The translations under genes and the position numbers were made by a program. The notes beneath the pieces were generated by a model. The model was not told the origin of the DNA. It saw nothing but the letters and a program-made list of their open reading frames with translations, and made no database searches. Source: Kiritimatiellia bacterium (GTDB lineage: Bacteria > Verrucomicrobiota > Kiritimatiellia > JAAZAB01). Taken from it: 46,881 nucleotides of DNA. Shown here piece by piece: positions 1 through 7,125 of this stretch. Positions within the stretch are counted from its first letter, which is position 1; each line of letters opens with the position of its first letter. The DNA lies in the NCBI GenBank assembly GCA_028718125.1, contig JAQUMN010000028.1, positions 1 to 46,881 on the forward strand, in the 5' to 3' direction.

Positions 1-18
1 ATTTGCTGGCAAAATAAA

Positions 19-87
19 GGACCTGGGCGCTACCTGCGCTGCCCTTGCGGGCCCCGTGGCGCTTACGTCCGAAACGTACCCAGGTCC
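19..87 (+). ncRNA. Candidate structured RNA: compact three-way junction
   Basis: Seen directly: bases 19-27 are the exact reverse complement of 79-87 (9 bp closing stem). Inside it, 28-33 pairs with 56-61 (6 bp with one U-G), capped by 41-44/49-52 around a UUGC loop. A second arm pairs 64-68 with 74-78 around CCGAA. The junction is almost fully paired. The U-G pair is tolerated only if the plus strand is the RNA. The T-arm-like second arm resembles half a tRNA, but there is no D or anticodon arm and no CCA, so it is not a canonical tRNA. Weaker stems continue to about 350 (117-122/174-179, 147-151/164-168, 268-272/282-286, 297-301/343-347), so this may be one domain of a larger RNA that extends left of the window. 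The class is unknown. Confidence 0.5.
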
Positions 88-370
88 ATATAAATAGAAG
101 GCAGGTGCGGAAGAGAGGCAACATTCTCACCAACCGCTACGCAGTAGGATCATCTTTAGTGGCGATCCGCCTGGTTGCCGCCAGCACTATTAATATATGC
201 TTGCCTCAATTCATATGCAACGAAATACATCATGACTGGTAGTCGGCAATCAGGAATGCTTGGCGTGCCCGCGTGCTGTAGGCGGGTCGATATGTTCGGA
301 ACGGGATAGGTGTCCAGGGCCGCCGGAGACCGGTTTTCATACTTCCGTTGCAGGGCCGCGCGGAATACAA
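88..370. other. Gene-free stretch with weak RNA-like pairing
   Basis: No convincing protein gene lies between the left edge and the repressor stop. The short reading frame at 45-242 has no recognisable content and overlaps the folded RNA candidate. Several 5-6 bp inverted repeats with short loops occur, listed under the 19-87 feature. They fit a continuation of a structured transcript or an untranslated region at the left part of the mobile element. I could not recognise a Mu-type terminal repeat here. Confidence 0.35.
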
Positions 371-1138
371 TTATTTAGGTTTTTCATCCTGACTATTCAT
401 CGGGCGTTCGTTTAACGGGGCTTTCTTGTTTTCGCTTTGAGGTGGATGTTTCTCCATATAATCCGCGATTTTATCGATTTCTTTCATTTCCTTTTTCAGT
501 TCAGCCCGTCTTGTAGCCCGATTCGCGTTTAGCCATTTCTTGCCGCCCATTTTTTTTAACATATACGTATAACATCGCTTAATTAAATCGATATATAAAT
601 GAGGCAAATCCTTGTCCACATTAAAAGATGGATCGCTGCGAAATTCAGGGAATGGATTATTTAAAGACAAAATATAATGGAGCAAATTCCATAATCTATA
701 TCTATCATTATGGGAGGTTTTTAACAGCCGATCAATTTGATCGAAGTGGTTTAAACGAAATACTGAAGGCCATGCCCATTGCAGATCAGTCGTATCATGC
801 AATTTTTCTTTAAAGGCTTTCGAAAACGGCATGTCTGGATTAATTTCCAGATAATCAGGTTCTGCCATTAGATCGACACAATTCCGAATATATCCTTCTC
901 CTGTTGCCAGCCAAAGCTCACCAATAATAAAATGCCTGCATATTTTCAAAGCTGTTGCGCAGGACAAACTCGTACGGCCGCTTTCATAATTCGCGAGTTT
1001 GTTCCGTGTTAAGCCAACTTGCTGGGCAAAATCAGTTTGGGATAGTCTAAGATGTTCGCGAGCGGTCTTTAATCGCTTGCCAATTTGGGCTTCAATGTCC
1101 GTGGTACGGTTATCAACCGGTCCTGCCTTTGAGTTCAT
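371..1138 (-). CDS. XRE/HTH-type transcriptional regulator, likely element repressor
   Basis: This 255-aa protein has an N-terminal lambda-repressor/XRE helix-turn-helix at about residues 17-75: the IGKRLKTAREHLRLSQTDFA helix, then a recognition segment containing GLTRNKLANYESGR. The middle is Trp/Phe-rich and of unknown fold, and the tail (about 225-255) is charged and probably disordered. It reads leftward, divergent from the long rightward gene block. The 209-bp gap between it and the next gene carries a strong -35 box overlapped by TTGTGT/ACACAA repeats. By analogy with Mu c and other phage repressors it probably controls the element's rightward promoter and its own expression. I see no peptidase motif, so inactivation by RecA-type self-cleavage is not supported. 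Confidence 0.85.
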   Translation of the reverse strand: MNSKAGPVDNRTTDIEAQIGKRLKTAREHLRLSQTDFAQQVGLTRNKLANYESGRTSLSCATALKICRHFIIGELWLATGEGYIRNCVDLMAEPDYLEINPDMPFSKAFKEKLHDTTDLQWAWPSVFRLNHFDQIDRLLKTSHNDRYRLWNLLHYILSLNNPFPEFRSDPSFNVDKDLPHLYIDLIKRCYTYMLKKMGGKKWLNANRATRRAELKKEMKEIDKIADYMEKHPPQSENKKAPLNERPMNSQDEKPK

Positions 1139-1181
1139 GCCTATAATGTAACGTCATCTAAGGAAAAAAAAAGTCGTTTTT

Positions 1182-1214
1182 TTGTGTTGACATACACAAG
1201 AAATGTGTAATACT
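1182..1214 (+). promoter_or_regulatory. Rightward promoter with overlapping operator half-sites
   Basis: A consensus -35 TTGACA lies at 1187-1192, with a candidate -10 AATACT at 1209-1214 (16-bp spacing). The -35 box sits inside an inverted repeat TTGTGT-N6-ACACAA (1182-1199), and the ACACA half is also paired with TGTGT at 1204-1208. This gives three alternating half-sites that cover both promoter boxes. The arrangement is typical of a phage repressor operator, and the divergent XRE protein is the obvious candidate ligand. Binding is inferred. Confidence 0.55.
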
Positions 1215-1249
1215 GCTCACAAAAGGATTGCTTGGGTCGTATAAAAACA

Positions 1250-1309
1250 ATGCTTTGCGTTGGCATAAGCCGGCCTGAATTGGCTGAACTATTGATTGAA
1301 ATTTCTTAA
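1250..1309 (+). pseudogene. Short degenerate copy of the HTH helix of the gene at 3206
   Basis: The 19-codon frame MLCVGISRPELAELLIEIS, followed by TAA, matches the segment AMLRAGISRSELA near the start of the 134-aa protein at 3206. About 35 bp of DNA are nearly identical between 1250-1283 and 3242-3275. The rest of the gene is absent. It lies in the leader of the tape-measure gene and may be a recombination scar or a leader-peptide ORF. Confidence 0.45.
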
Positions 1310-1347
1310 TCTCGTAATCGCTAAATCATTCATCAAAAGGTGGTTCC

Positions 1348-3180
1348 ATGCCCGATCCAGATCTCAAAATAAAAATAGAAGTCCAGAAAGAAGGCGCTGG
1401 TGCCCAGCAAGCCAAGACCGAACTCGACCAGCTCAAGGAGACCGCCGGCCACGCCGATTCATCCGTTGGCGGCATGTCCACGCGATTGCATGGCCTCACA
1501 TCTGTTTTTCATGGCCTCTCGTTCGCTTTATCCAGCGCGCAAAGTGGAATTCGCGGACTTGCAATCGGCATTGGCGGTTTATTCCAAATCATTTTTGCGC
1601 ATCCCATCGGCCGGTTAGTGGGGGCTTTTCTCATGCTGGCCGGGACGCTTGTTACAGTTGTATCGCGCTTAAGAACAACCAAGGAAACTATCGAGGAAAC
1701 AAAGTCAAAAGCCGATATCGCCGCCAAGGCCTTGGAAAATATTGCCCAGACTAATCTCGATAATCTTAAAAAATCCATCGCCGATCTGAATAATGAGCTG
1801 GATCAAACTCTGGCCAAAAGCGACGCCGCCCTGGAATCACTCAAAGCCATGCGCGAGATCGAATTGGCCAGTGAAAAAGCCAAAAATAAGACGGCTGTCG
1901 CCTCAGGCCAGATCACCCCCGAGGAAGGCGAGCGCCGCAACGCGATTGCGACCCACAAAACCAAGACCGACCTGATTGAAGCCAACACTCAAAAACTCGA
2001 GCAAGACCAATCGGATATCGAAGCGACGGATAATGAAAACCGCGCAAAATTGAACAAGTTGCGTCAGGAAAAGGAAAAACAGGACGCCGCCTATGCCGCC
2101 GCCGCCGAATCAGCTTTATACGCCGGCACGGTCACCCAACAGGAACTCGACGCATCAAAGACGGGCGAAGTTGAAAAACTATCCGGGGCCAAGAAGCGCG
2201 CTGAAGTCGAAAAAAAATCAGCCGATAAAAATTTATTATGGGCGCAGCGAGGAGGTCCAAACAGCCCGCAATTACCGGAAGCTATGGGAAAAGCCCTGAC
2301 GGCCGGTTTGAACCTGAAAACCGTAGAAGACCTCGAAACCATAATTCCCCTGAAAAAAACGGCTACGGAACAATATGACGCCAACGCGCCGGAGTTGGAA
2401 AAGAAAATCACCAGAGATAGCGCCCTCTATACAAAAAACAGATTGCAATTGGAACTCGCGCCACGCGAACTTGAAACGGCCGATGAGGAATTAAAAAGCA
2501 CTCTCCTGGAGCAAAATACCAAGGAAGAACAGCGTAAAAAAACCGAGGAACTGAAACTCAAACGGGAATCCCTCGAACGCGAATACCAGAAGGCCGAAGA
2601 AGCGAAAAACAAGGCCAAGGCGGAGCAATTATCGAAAGCCCTCGCTGCAACCAAGGTGCAGGAGTATGAGACCTCGATCATGGGGACCAAAGTCGAACCA
2701 GCCATGAAAGCGGCTGAGATAAAGAATATCAACGAACAACAGGCCGCCGTCTTTGAAAAATTTACCGCCGAACAAGATAAAAAGACCATCGAAGAACGCG
2801 CCGACCTCGCTCTGCAAAAAGAAATCGCCGAGGAAAAGATGGCCGAACTCCGACTCCAGGCCGCCGGAAAAGCCGTCGGCGTAAAGCATCTTTCCCCGCG
2901 CGAAAAGGCTCAGCGGGAAACCGCCTTAGAGTCGGCTAAATCCCAATTCGGCAAAGAATCCGCCGATGTTTCCAAGGCAAAAGACTACGTCTCCAAAATC
3001 CACGAAACCTCAGACACCGCCACATTGCGAGAGCTTATCCAAGCTCTCGAACGGATGATTGCCGCCGATAGTGAAAAGCAAAACTTACTCAAGCAAGGTA
3101 CGAATATGATCAACCAACACACGGTTCAATTGAAACAGCAGGCCAGCCAATTGCAAAACGGCGGGCTTCGCACCAGATAA
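1348..3180 (+). CDS. Tape-measure-like coiled-coil protein
   Basis: This 610-aa protein has a short hydrophilic N-terminus, a hydrophobic Gly/Ala/Phe-rich segment at about 45-107 that could form two or more membrane helices, and then about 490 residues of Lys/Glu/Ala-rich helix with strong coiled-coil character (about 115-600). This layout, one hydrophobic block in a very long helix, is typical of phage tail tape-measure proteins. The start is chosen on the AAAGGTGG ribosome site 7 bases upstream of ATG. It is the first gene of the rightward block. At 610 residues it would be short for a tape measure and would match a short tail. No lytic or peptidase domain is visible. A non-phage coiled-coil membrane protein is the main alternative. 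Confidence 0.6.
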   Translation: MPDPDLKIKIEVQKEGAGAQQAKTELDQLKETAGHADSSVGGMSTRLHGLTSVFHGLSFALSSAQSGIRGLAIGIGGLFQIIFAHPIGRLVGAFLMLAGTLVTVVSRLRTTKETIEETKSKADIAAKALENIAQTNLDNLKKSIADLNNELDQTLAKSDAALESLKAMREIELASEKAKNKTAVASGQITPEEGERRNAIATHKTKTDLIEANTQKLEQDQSDIEATDNENRAKLNKLRQEKEKQDAAYAAAAESALYAGTVTQQELDASKTGEVEKLSGAKKRAEVEKKSADKNLLWAQRGGPNSPQLPEAMGKALTAGLNLKTVEDLETIIPLKKTATEQYDANAPELEKKITRDSALYTKNRLQLELAPRELETADEELKSTLLEQNTKEEQRKKTEELKLKRESLEREYQKAEEAKNKAKAEQLSKALAATKVQEYETSIMGTKVEPAMKAAEIKNINEQQAAVFEKFTAEQDKKTIEERADLALQKEIAEEKMAELRLQAAGKAVGVKHLSPREKAQRETALESAKSQFGKESADVSKAKDYVSKIHETSDTATLRELIQALERMIAADSEKQNLLKQGTNMINQHTVQLKQQASQLQNGGLRTR

Positions 3181-3205
3181 TCCGTAACCTTTAATCTGAA
3201 ATCTC

Positions 3206-3610
3206 ATGAAGACTAAAGAAACAAAGGCGCTGACAAAAGCAATGCTTCGCGCTGGCATAAGCCGGTCTGAATTAGCGCGTCGCACCGGGTTTAAGTTGTC
3301 CTCCATCCACTCGTTTTTCAGTGGCTACAACCGATACCGGTTGACCAAGTTGAAGATTGAGGCCGTGCTGGGACCCATCTGGAGCACACAGGAGAAATTC
3401 GACTATCGCCGGCGGTTTGCCAAGGCATTTGGAATAGACCCTTATCTTGTAGGTATCAGGGAAGTCCGCCGGCGTGCCAGCCGTTTAAAAATCAAGGGCT
3501 TTACCATGTATCCGCATAAGCGAAGCCTGATAAAATTCATTGCCAAGCATCTGTTAATCAACCCATCCGCCGGCGCCGATGCCGGAAACACAAAGGAGCC
3601 CCGCCCATGA
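3206..3610 (+). CDS. Small HTH DNA-binding protein
   Basis: This is a 134-aa basic protein. Residues about 10-45 form a helix-turn-helix of Cro/XRE type (RAGISRSELARRTGF followed by LSSIHSFFSGYN). The remainder is Arg/Lys-rich without a recognised domain. It begins 25 bases after the tape-measure stop, with only a weak ribosome site, and its stop overlaps the next start (ATGA at 3607-3610). It is probably an element regulator. Part of its first helix is duplicated upstream at 1250-1283. Confidence 0.7.
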   Translation: MKTKETKALTKAMLRAGISRSELARRTGFKLSSIHSFFSGYNRYRLTKLKIEAVLGPIWSTQEKFDYRRRFAKAFGIDPYLVGIREVRRRASRLKIKGFTMYPHKRSLIKFIAKHLLINPSAGADAGNTKEPRP

Positions 3611-4203
3611 CAAAGCCCGCCGCCGAACTCGTTGCCGGAATTGATCTCGCCCCGATCCGAAACCTGGTCAAGAAATACCGCGAGACCGAAGACGCCCTGG
3701 CGAAAGCCGAATCTACGGAAGAACGTCTCAGCAAGGAAATTAAAAAAGGCATGGCCGAGGTGAATCCGACCGATCAGGAAGATTTTAAGAAAGCCCAAGA
3801 CCAGTTAGGGGATAAGCGCGATCAACTGGCTCTATTGCCCGCTTTCCGTTCCCGTTGCGAGCATGAGCTTGAACAGTTGGATGAACAGATCAAGCAGAAA
3901 ATCGACACGGTAAAGGACTGCATTGGAAAATTGACTGTCAAGGAGTGCGCGGCGTTTGTAACGCACGTGACCCCGATCGTTGCGCCGTTCATGAACAAAC
4001 CGGATCGAGCGCGCCTACTGATAGGGCAAATGGATGCCTACACTGAAATCGCACATGCCTCATATCGGCTTAGTTTTTACCCTCCATGGGTCGGAGTTGC
4101 CGAATCCGGCTTTATCATTATTGATCGTTTTCTGAAAACCGGTTCCCTGTGTCTGAAACCGTGGAAGTCAGTGGCGGCCAAGACCGCGCCGGCTTCCAAA
4201 TAG
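3607..4203 (+). CDS. Coiled-coil protein of unknown function
   Basis: This 198-aa protein starts on an AAGGAG site 8 bases upstream and overlaps the preceding stop by four bases. Residues about 15-105 are highly charged and alpha-helical, with heptad-like Leu/Ala spacing. The C-terminal half is more globular, with several aromatic residues. I do not recognise a family. Mu-like elements often carry a coiled-coil Gam-type DNA-end-binding protein near the early genes, but I see no specific Gam signature, so that remains a weak analogy. Confidence 0.65.
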   Translation: MTKPAAELVAGIDLAPIRNLVKKYRETEDALAKAESTEERLSKEIKKGMAEVNPTDQEDFKKAQDQLGDKRDQLALLPAFRSRCEHELEQLDEQIKQKIDTVKDCIGKLTVKECAAFVTHVTPIVAPFMNKPDRARLLIGQMDAYTEIAHASYRLSFYPPWVGVAESGFIIIDRFLKTGSLCLKPWKSVAAKTAPASK

Positions 4204-4256
4204 TGCGCCGATTAACCGATTGAAAAATTAAACCGCGCTCAAAACAGGAGAGCTTG

Positions 4257-4673
4257 ATGAACCAAAAGATCATTGATGAATGCAGGGCGTTTGTGGAACA
4301 GATCGGCCCAATGTTGGCCCGATACGATGCGTTGCTTGCCGTGTATGAGGAAACCACGAAACAGCGGGATTCGCTCACGCAGGAATGCGGCCAATTCAGT
4401 GTTGGCCAAGCATTTGAAATCATTCCCACATCGAAGGATGAAAAAGTTTTGTCCAGTGCGAGCAAACTCACGGCGGTCATGCGCCGAATGCGTGAAATCC
4501 ACGATGAAATGCAGGGCCTGGATGCCGAATTCCTGGCGAGAATCGATGCCAGCCGTAACAGCATTGAAATCCTGACTGCGGCAGCCCTGCCGAGCAACAA
4601 GCAGCCTTATGTCCGCTGCCGCGAAGCTGAACACAGTGTGAAGGCAGCGCTTGCCGTTGTGCAAGCCGGATAG
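4257..4673 (+). CDS. Small hypothetical element protein, helical
   Basis: This 138-aa protein starts at the ATG at 4257, preceded by AGGAG seven bases upstream. A TTG codon at 4254 is in frame but poorly placed. The sequence is mostly helical and acidic, with a possible short coiled coil at about 75-105 (VMRRMREIHDEMQGLDAEF). There is no recognised domain. It lies between the coiled-coil gene and the HTH-like gene in the same rightward block. Confidence 0.6.
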   Translation: MNQKIIDECRAFVEQIGPMLARYDALLAVYEETTKQRDSLTQECGQFSVGQAFEIIPTSKDEKVLSSASKLTAVMRRMREIHDEMQGLDAEFLARIDASRNSIEILTAAALPSNKQPYVRCREAEHSVKAALAVVQAG

Positions 4674-4690
4674 ACCGGGAGTATTGTTCC

Positions 4691-5284
4691 ATGAACGTCA
4701 CAAAGCAACCCGCATGGCAAGGTCAGCGCAGAATACTTCTGGAACTTGCCTGTAATCAAATACCGGTACTGACGCAAGCCGGGATACCCATCACAGAGGC
4801 TTTCCGCCGCGTGGCCCGGAAGTATTCCGGTCGGTCGCTGGGTCATGGCCGCAGATTGCGGCTCTCAGAACCCACCCTGCGCCGGCTCTGGTATGTTTGG
4901 CATAAACGCCAGACAGCCAGGGCGTTTGATTTGCACTACAAGCCCGCGTGTCAAATCAGCATCACCCCGGAACTTTTTGAGCGGATGATTTCGGTTGCAA
5001 TTGAAGCCGGATTAACCGTCAGCGAGCTTTACGCCCGTTTCGGCGGCCAGAAACTGCTTCGTATTTCCGAGCGAACCTTGCACCGGATTTTGCCCAGGCG
5101 CCTTGCGGAATTGGCCAGGGAAGGGAAAAAGGTCGAACGCATAAAGATTATGGTTATTCATGAAGCCAAGCGGGCGATCGGGACAACTCAAAAGAGGAGG
5201 GCGGTAACATGCAAGCCAAAAGCGGGTATGAGAGGAAAGGCAATTGTGAATCCTGGTTCAGGGAAAGCAAGGCCGGCGCTGTGA
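4691..5284 (+). CDS. Probable DNA-binding protein of the element
   Basis: This 197-aa protein is very basic (many Arg). It contains two segments that look like helix-turn-helix units: about 35-75 (ITEAFRRVARKYSG, then LSEPTLRRLWYVWHKR) and about 105-140 (LTVSELYARFGG, then RISERTLHRILPRRLAEL). The repeated SE-x-TL-x-R pattern suggests an internal duplication. I do not recognise a named family. Start support is a GGGAG about 10 bases upstream. It is plausibly a regulator in the early region of the element. Its 3' end overlaps a short frame at 5209 that has a better ribosome site. Confidence 0.6.
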   Translation: MNVTKQPAWQGQRRILLELACNQIPVLTQAGIPITEAFRRVARKYSGRSLGHGRRLRLSEPTLRRLWYVWHKRQTARAFDLHYKPACQISITPELFERMISVAIEAGLTVSELYARFGGQKLLRISERTLHRILPRRLAELAREGKKVERIKIMVIHEAKRAIGTTQKRRAVTCKPKAGMRGKAIVNPGSGKARPAL

Positions 5285-5418
5285 CGCTGTTCCTGCGGCT
5301 TTCGATGAAGCCAGGCGAAGCCGATAAAAAGGAAAAGAAAAGTTTATGCCAGTTCAGCGATCCGGTTCAAGGCATTTGCCGCGAATCCATATCCCTGAGC
5401 GCTCCATGCTTACAGTAG
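5209..5418 (+). CDS. Possible overlapping small protein with strong RBS
   Basis: This 69-aa frame is preceded by AGGAGG at a good distance from ATG, which is better than most starts in this block. It overlaps the end of the 4691 gene and the start of the 5346 gene in another frame. The product has no recognisable domain. Overlap on both sides makes it doubtful. It is listed because the initiation signal is unusually good and because it could couple translation of the next gene. Confidence 0.3.
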   Translation: MQAKSGYERKGNCESWFRESKAGAVTLFLRLSMKPGEADKKEKKSLCQFSDPVQGICRESISLSAPCLQ

Positions 5419-5621
5419 AAGAAGCCGCCAGGGCGCTGGGATGTCCGAAACAGGAAGTAGAGGAAATGGTGAATAGAAAGGAACTGCCGGCCATTGATAT
5501 TTCTTGCAAAGGAACAAATCGCCAGACGTTCCGAATCTTTCAGCCGGCAGTCATAGCGCAGTTGGAAAACAACAGAATGAAAGGAAAGGACAAGCGATTT
5601 GCCGGGCACGTACCCGGATGA
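5346..5621 (+). CDS. Excisionase/MerR-like HTH protein
   Basis: This 91-aa protein has a central segment at about 21-78 (MLTVEEAARALGCPKQEVEE, then the MVNRKELPAI wing and a C-terminal helix) that matches the helix_turn_helix_17/excisionase-type winged helix: Val-Glu-Glu-Ala-Ala-x-x-Leu-Gly, then a basic turn before a hydrophobic strand. The ATG at 5346 has AAGGAAAAG upstream. An internal ATG at 5406 would give a minimal 71-aa domain but has no ribosome site. It probably bends DNA or regulates transposition. Confidence 0.65.
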   Translation: MPVQRSGSRHLPRIHIPERSMLTVEEAARALGCPKQEVEEMVNRKELPAIDISCKGTNRQTFRIFQPAVIAQLENNRMKGKDKRFAGHVPG

Positions 5622-5692
5622 AAAAACGGCCGACATGGCGCTATTAACACCATGCCGGCCTAAGCAACCAACCCCAACCCTTAAGAAGGAAA

Positions 5693-6619
5693 TTGGTCAC
5701 CATGAAAAAAAGAATAATCAAGACCCTTGCTAAAGTCGAGACCAAAAACCAGGTCAAAAACCAGGCCGCAGTCAAGGCCACACCTGCCCAGAACGAACCT
5801 AAAGATGTTTCGTTTTTAGATGCTCCAAAATTGAAGTTGAAACTAATAGCCGATAACGATCCGGAGCATCTTTTTGAAATCACCAAAAATGCCTTTGTAT
5901 TGGAAACTGTCATTGATGAGTACCTGGACCATGATGGCAAGTGGAAACAATGGGATGATCCCAGAGAATTAAATGGAAAGGGTATCATTATTCGACTTGA
6001 TGAAAAGAATCCCCGCTTACGCGCCCGTTCCGAACGCACAATAATTAACAGGGAGGCCGCGCGTCAGTGGCTGGTAAAAACATTCATTGATGAAGAATTT
6101 CAACCCGATTTTGGAGTTGCCGCCGGTTGCTCTAAGGATGCAAAGGAAAAGCCGGAAGCCAGCCGGGCCGATGATAAGGACAATACGGCCCTGGCCGTTA
6201 TGGGGTTAATTACGCTGACGCAGATATATGATGAAACGGTTTGTACCCAAAAATTTGAGAATGCCGTGTACGTTCTGGATGGTATCGGCGAATTGATAAA
6301 ACATCATCCCGCACTGCAACCGGAAGTAGCGGCGATTCGGGATATAGTGGCCGGGGAATTGGTTTTGAACAGACTGCGAAGGCATTACGATTTTACTAAT
6401 AATCAAGATAAAACAGACTACGGCAAAGACGGATTTCTGCAAATATACGATGATCTGATATGCGAGAAGGATTTTGAGGCCGCTATTCACATGCTGGAAA
6501 ATCTTGAAATAACGATTGCACATAATCCCGCCTTGAAGACTGAAGTTGAGGCCATCCGGGCGATTGTGGCGGGAGAAGGGGTGCTGCGAACACTGAGAGA
6601 TAGGAACAACGCACTGTAA
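5693..6619 (+). CDS. Hypothetical element protein with C-terminal tandem repeat
   Basis: This 308-aa protein starts after AAGGAAATTGGTCACC. The first 40 residues are Lys/Ala-rich and probably disordered. Residues about 42-145 form an unrecognised globular region. The C-terminal half contains two copies of a roughly 72-residue helical unit (about 174-233 and 246-305). Each has QIYD(E/D)x(V/I)C, a Phe-Glu-x-Ala segment, HxPAL, E(V/A)xAIR-IVAGE-VL and Leu-Arg, which indicates an internal duplication. No enzyme motif is visible. A structured gene-free region follows it. Confidence 0.65.
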   Translation: MVTMKKRIIKTLAKVETKNQVKNQAAVKATPAQNEPKDVSFLDAPKLKLKLIADNDPEHLFEITKNAFVLETVIDEYLDHDGKWKQWDDPRELNGKGIIIRLDEKNPRLRARSERTIINREAARQWLVKTFIDEEFQPDFGVAAGCSKDAKEKPEASRADDKDNTALAVMGLITLTQIYDETVCTQKFENAVYVLDGIGELIKHHPALQPEVAAIRDIVAGELVLNRLRRHYDFTNNQDKTDYGKDGFLQIYDDLICEKDFEAAIHMLENLEITIAHNPALKTEVEAIRAIVAGEGVLRTLRDRNNAL

Positions 6620-6693
6620 TTTTGACAATGGAAACCCGAAAACACGCCAGAATGCCCTGTGTGACGCGATCACAGCGGAATGCTTATCCACCC

Positions 6694-7046
6694 TCTTGCC
6701 GGGCTTTTGCAAGAAACGTCGTGCGATTGCAACGGGTTTGCAACGCTATCCATGCCTGGGCCTATCCGTTTTCTGGCAGGTCCTCTGGTGGGGGGACCAA
6801 AAAGAAGACATTGTCCGGGCGTCCGGTATACAAGCAGAGATCTCCTTTCCTCTGGGTCTTGCACTGGCGCCCGGACGTGTCTTCGATAAGGCGTTTTGTG
6901 CCGGATGTCGTGTTGCTTTACGCCAGCATGCGAGCGAGGGTGCTTGGCAATCTCGGGCGCACGGCATCCGGCTTCTTTCTTTGGCTGGGCGCATGGGGCT
7001 TATCCGGTGGCCGTCCATTGTGTCGGTCGCTTTCCCTGCGCCTGGC
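6694..7046 (+). ncRNA. Candidate large structured noncoding RNA of the element
   Basis: The stretch between 6620 and 7125 has no credible protein gene and carries an exceptional density of inverted repeats. Seen directly: 6694-6699/6709-6714; 6723-6732/6738-6746 (9 bp with one bulge); 6779-6783/6794-6798. A long irregular hairpin spans 6804-6884, built from 6804-6810/6878-6884, 6813-6821/6868-6876, 6823-6827/6863-6867, 6831-6834/6858-6861 and 6835-6839/6850-6854. A 14-bp stem 6900-6913/6959-6972 encloses 6922-6928/6941-6948. A further stem is 6987-6998/7033-7043. About six pairs are G-U when read on plus and would be A-C on minus, so the plus strand is favoured. It ends about 80 bases before the tail-hub gene. 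Large phage RNAs such as GOLLD and ROOL are the nearest known concept, but I cannot assign it to either. Confidence 0.65.
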
Positions 7047-7125
7047 TTTCCAAGCATTCATAAATTCATAATCGGATAAAAACGGCAAAGACCTGAGCAA
7101 AAAATCGATAAGGAAGGACAATAAT

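Noticed and set aside
19..87. A tRNA or tRNA-like gene
   Set aside because: There is an acceptor-like 9-bp stem and a T-arm-like loop, but no D arm, anticodon arm or CCA end, and the length is only 69 nt.
6622..7079. Several reading frames of 100-150 codons on both strands in the structured region
   Set aside because: The products are low-complexity in Trp/Arg/Pro, lack ribosome sites, overlap on both strands and run through perfect inverted repeats. RNA structure explains the region better.
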